Assembly: GCA_005502925.1 (NCBI GenBank)
Contig: SCPD01000018.1
Span: forward strand, 62,001 to 126,000
DNA: 64,000 nucleotides
Direction of reading: 5' to 3'
Source: Rhizobiales bacterium Y(2018)
Lineage (GTDB): Bacteria > Pseudomonadota > Alphaproteobacteria > Rhizobiales > Aestuariivirgaceae
The position numbers and the translations under genes were made by a program. Of the stretch, positions 63,850-64,000 are shown in pieces. Position 1 is the stretch's first letter. Every line of letters starts with the position of its first letter. The notes under the pieces were generated by a model. The model ran no database searches, was not told where the DNA came from, and saw only the letters and a program-made list of their open reading frames with translations.

Positions 63850-64000
63850 CATGATCGTCTGCCAGTGCAACGTCATCACCTCCCGTAACATCAAGGAGGC
63901 CGTCGGCCGCCTGATGGAGCTGGACGAGCTCGAGGTGGTGACGCCGGGAGCGGTTTTCCGCTGTTGTGGCCAGCGCCCGCAATGCGGGGGCTGCATGCCG
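63850..64000 (+). CDS. bacterioferritin-associated ferredoxin-like 2Fe-2S protein, truncated
   Basis: First 50 codons of a Bfd-type protein. MIVCQCNVITSRNIKEAV and later CCGQRPQCGGCMP contain the four-Cys arrangement (C-x-C ... C-x2-C-like) of BFD domains, which deliver electrons to bacterioferritin for iron release. It starts 2 bases after the HTH gene and is coupled to it. It runs off the window end. The neighbouring imelysin and ICE-like box support an iron role. Confidence 0.88.

Overview
The window is high-GC DNA with tightly packed operons (many ATGA stop/start overlaps) and dense intergenic palindromes. It encodes a serine-cycle set, sugar and peptide ABC importers, Lrp and ROK regulators and a candidate Irr/ICE-type iron box. 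Together these point to an alphaproteobacterium of the order Hyphomicrobiales (Rhizobiales); the genus cannot be told from the sequence. No rRNA, tRNA, CRISPR array or prophage was seen.

Layout. 1-4539 (minus): ROK regulator, sugar ABC ATPase, binding protein, permease and a truncated SDR dehydrogenase. 4866-7361: DUF5681 protein, SMP-30 lactonase and two small orphan genes. 7723-17626 (plus): a MalEFGK-like importer with two ATPases and a 62-residue membrane protein, followed by dhaL, dhaM, HPr, enzyme I and dhaK, i.e. a complete PEP-driven dihydroxyacetone kinase chain on separate polypeptides. 17682-18237: a DUF559 endonuclease-like gene enclosed by 75-bp inverted repeats. 18286-22990: GntR regulator divergent from a ribose-type importer. 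23008-30750: tyrosine/homogentisate catabolism (fumarylacetoacetase, hmgA, MarR, maiA, hppD) with two Lrp regulators, a DedA-rhodanese fusion and an EamA exporter. 30731-46506: an accessory catabolic island with an argininosuccinate-lyase-like enzyme, aldehyde dehydrogenase, oligopeptide/opine-type importer, LysR regulator, M19 dipeptidase-like protein, N-formylglutamate-amidohydrolase-like protein, a three-subunit flavin/2Fe-2S amino-acid or opine dehydrogenase, and an MFS transporter with a His-rich tail. 46518-52940: serine-glyoxylate aminotransferase, malate-CoA ligase (two subunits), DHDPS-family aldolase, LuxR-type regulator and malyl-CoA lyase. 53010-61470: another sugar importer operon with a 3-hydroxyisobutyrate-dehydrogenase-family enzyme, GntR regulator, and KDGal and KDG kinases. 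61585-64000: iron-linked module (ICE-like box, Cys-rich protein, imelysin, IS3-OrfA-like HTH protein, Bfd-type ferredoxin cut by the window end).

How they work together. The first, third and last ABC systems look like sugar, polyol or sugar-acid uptake, with kinases feeding KDPG-type or triose-phosphate routes. The dha operon couples uptake to PEP-dependent phosphorylation. The homogentisate genes take 4-hydroxyphenylpyruvate to fumarate and acetoacetate. The serine-cycle genes make and cleave malyl-CoA and move amino groups onto glyoxylate. The island at 30.7-46.5 kb is best explained as uptake and cleavage of an N-substituted amino acid (opine or aminopolycarboxylate), but its substrate is unknown.

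The most unusual feature is the DUF559 gene located between the two arms of a paired palindrome whose gene-free counterpart occurs at 1353-1490. This suggests an endonuclease linked to the spread of these repeats, comparable in layout to REP-associated transposases.
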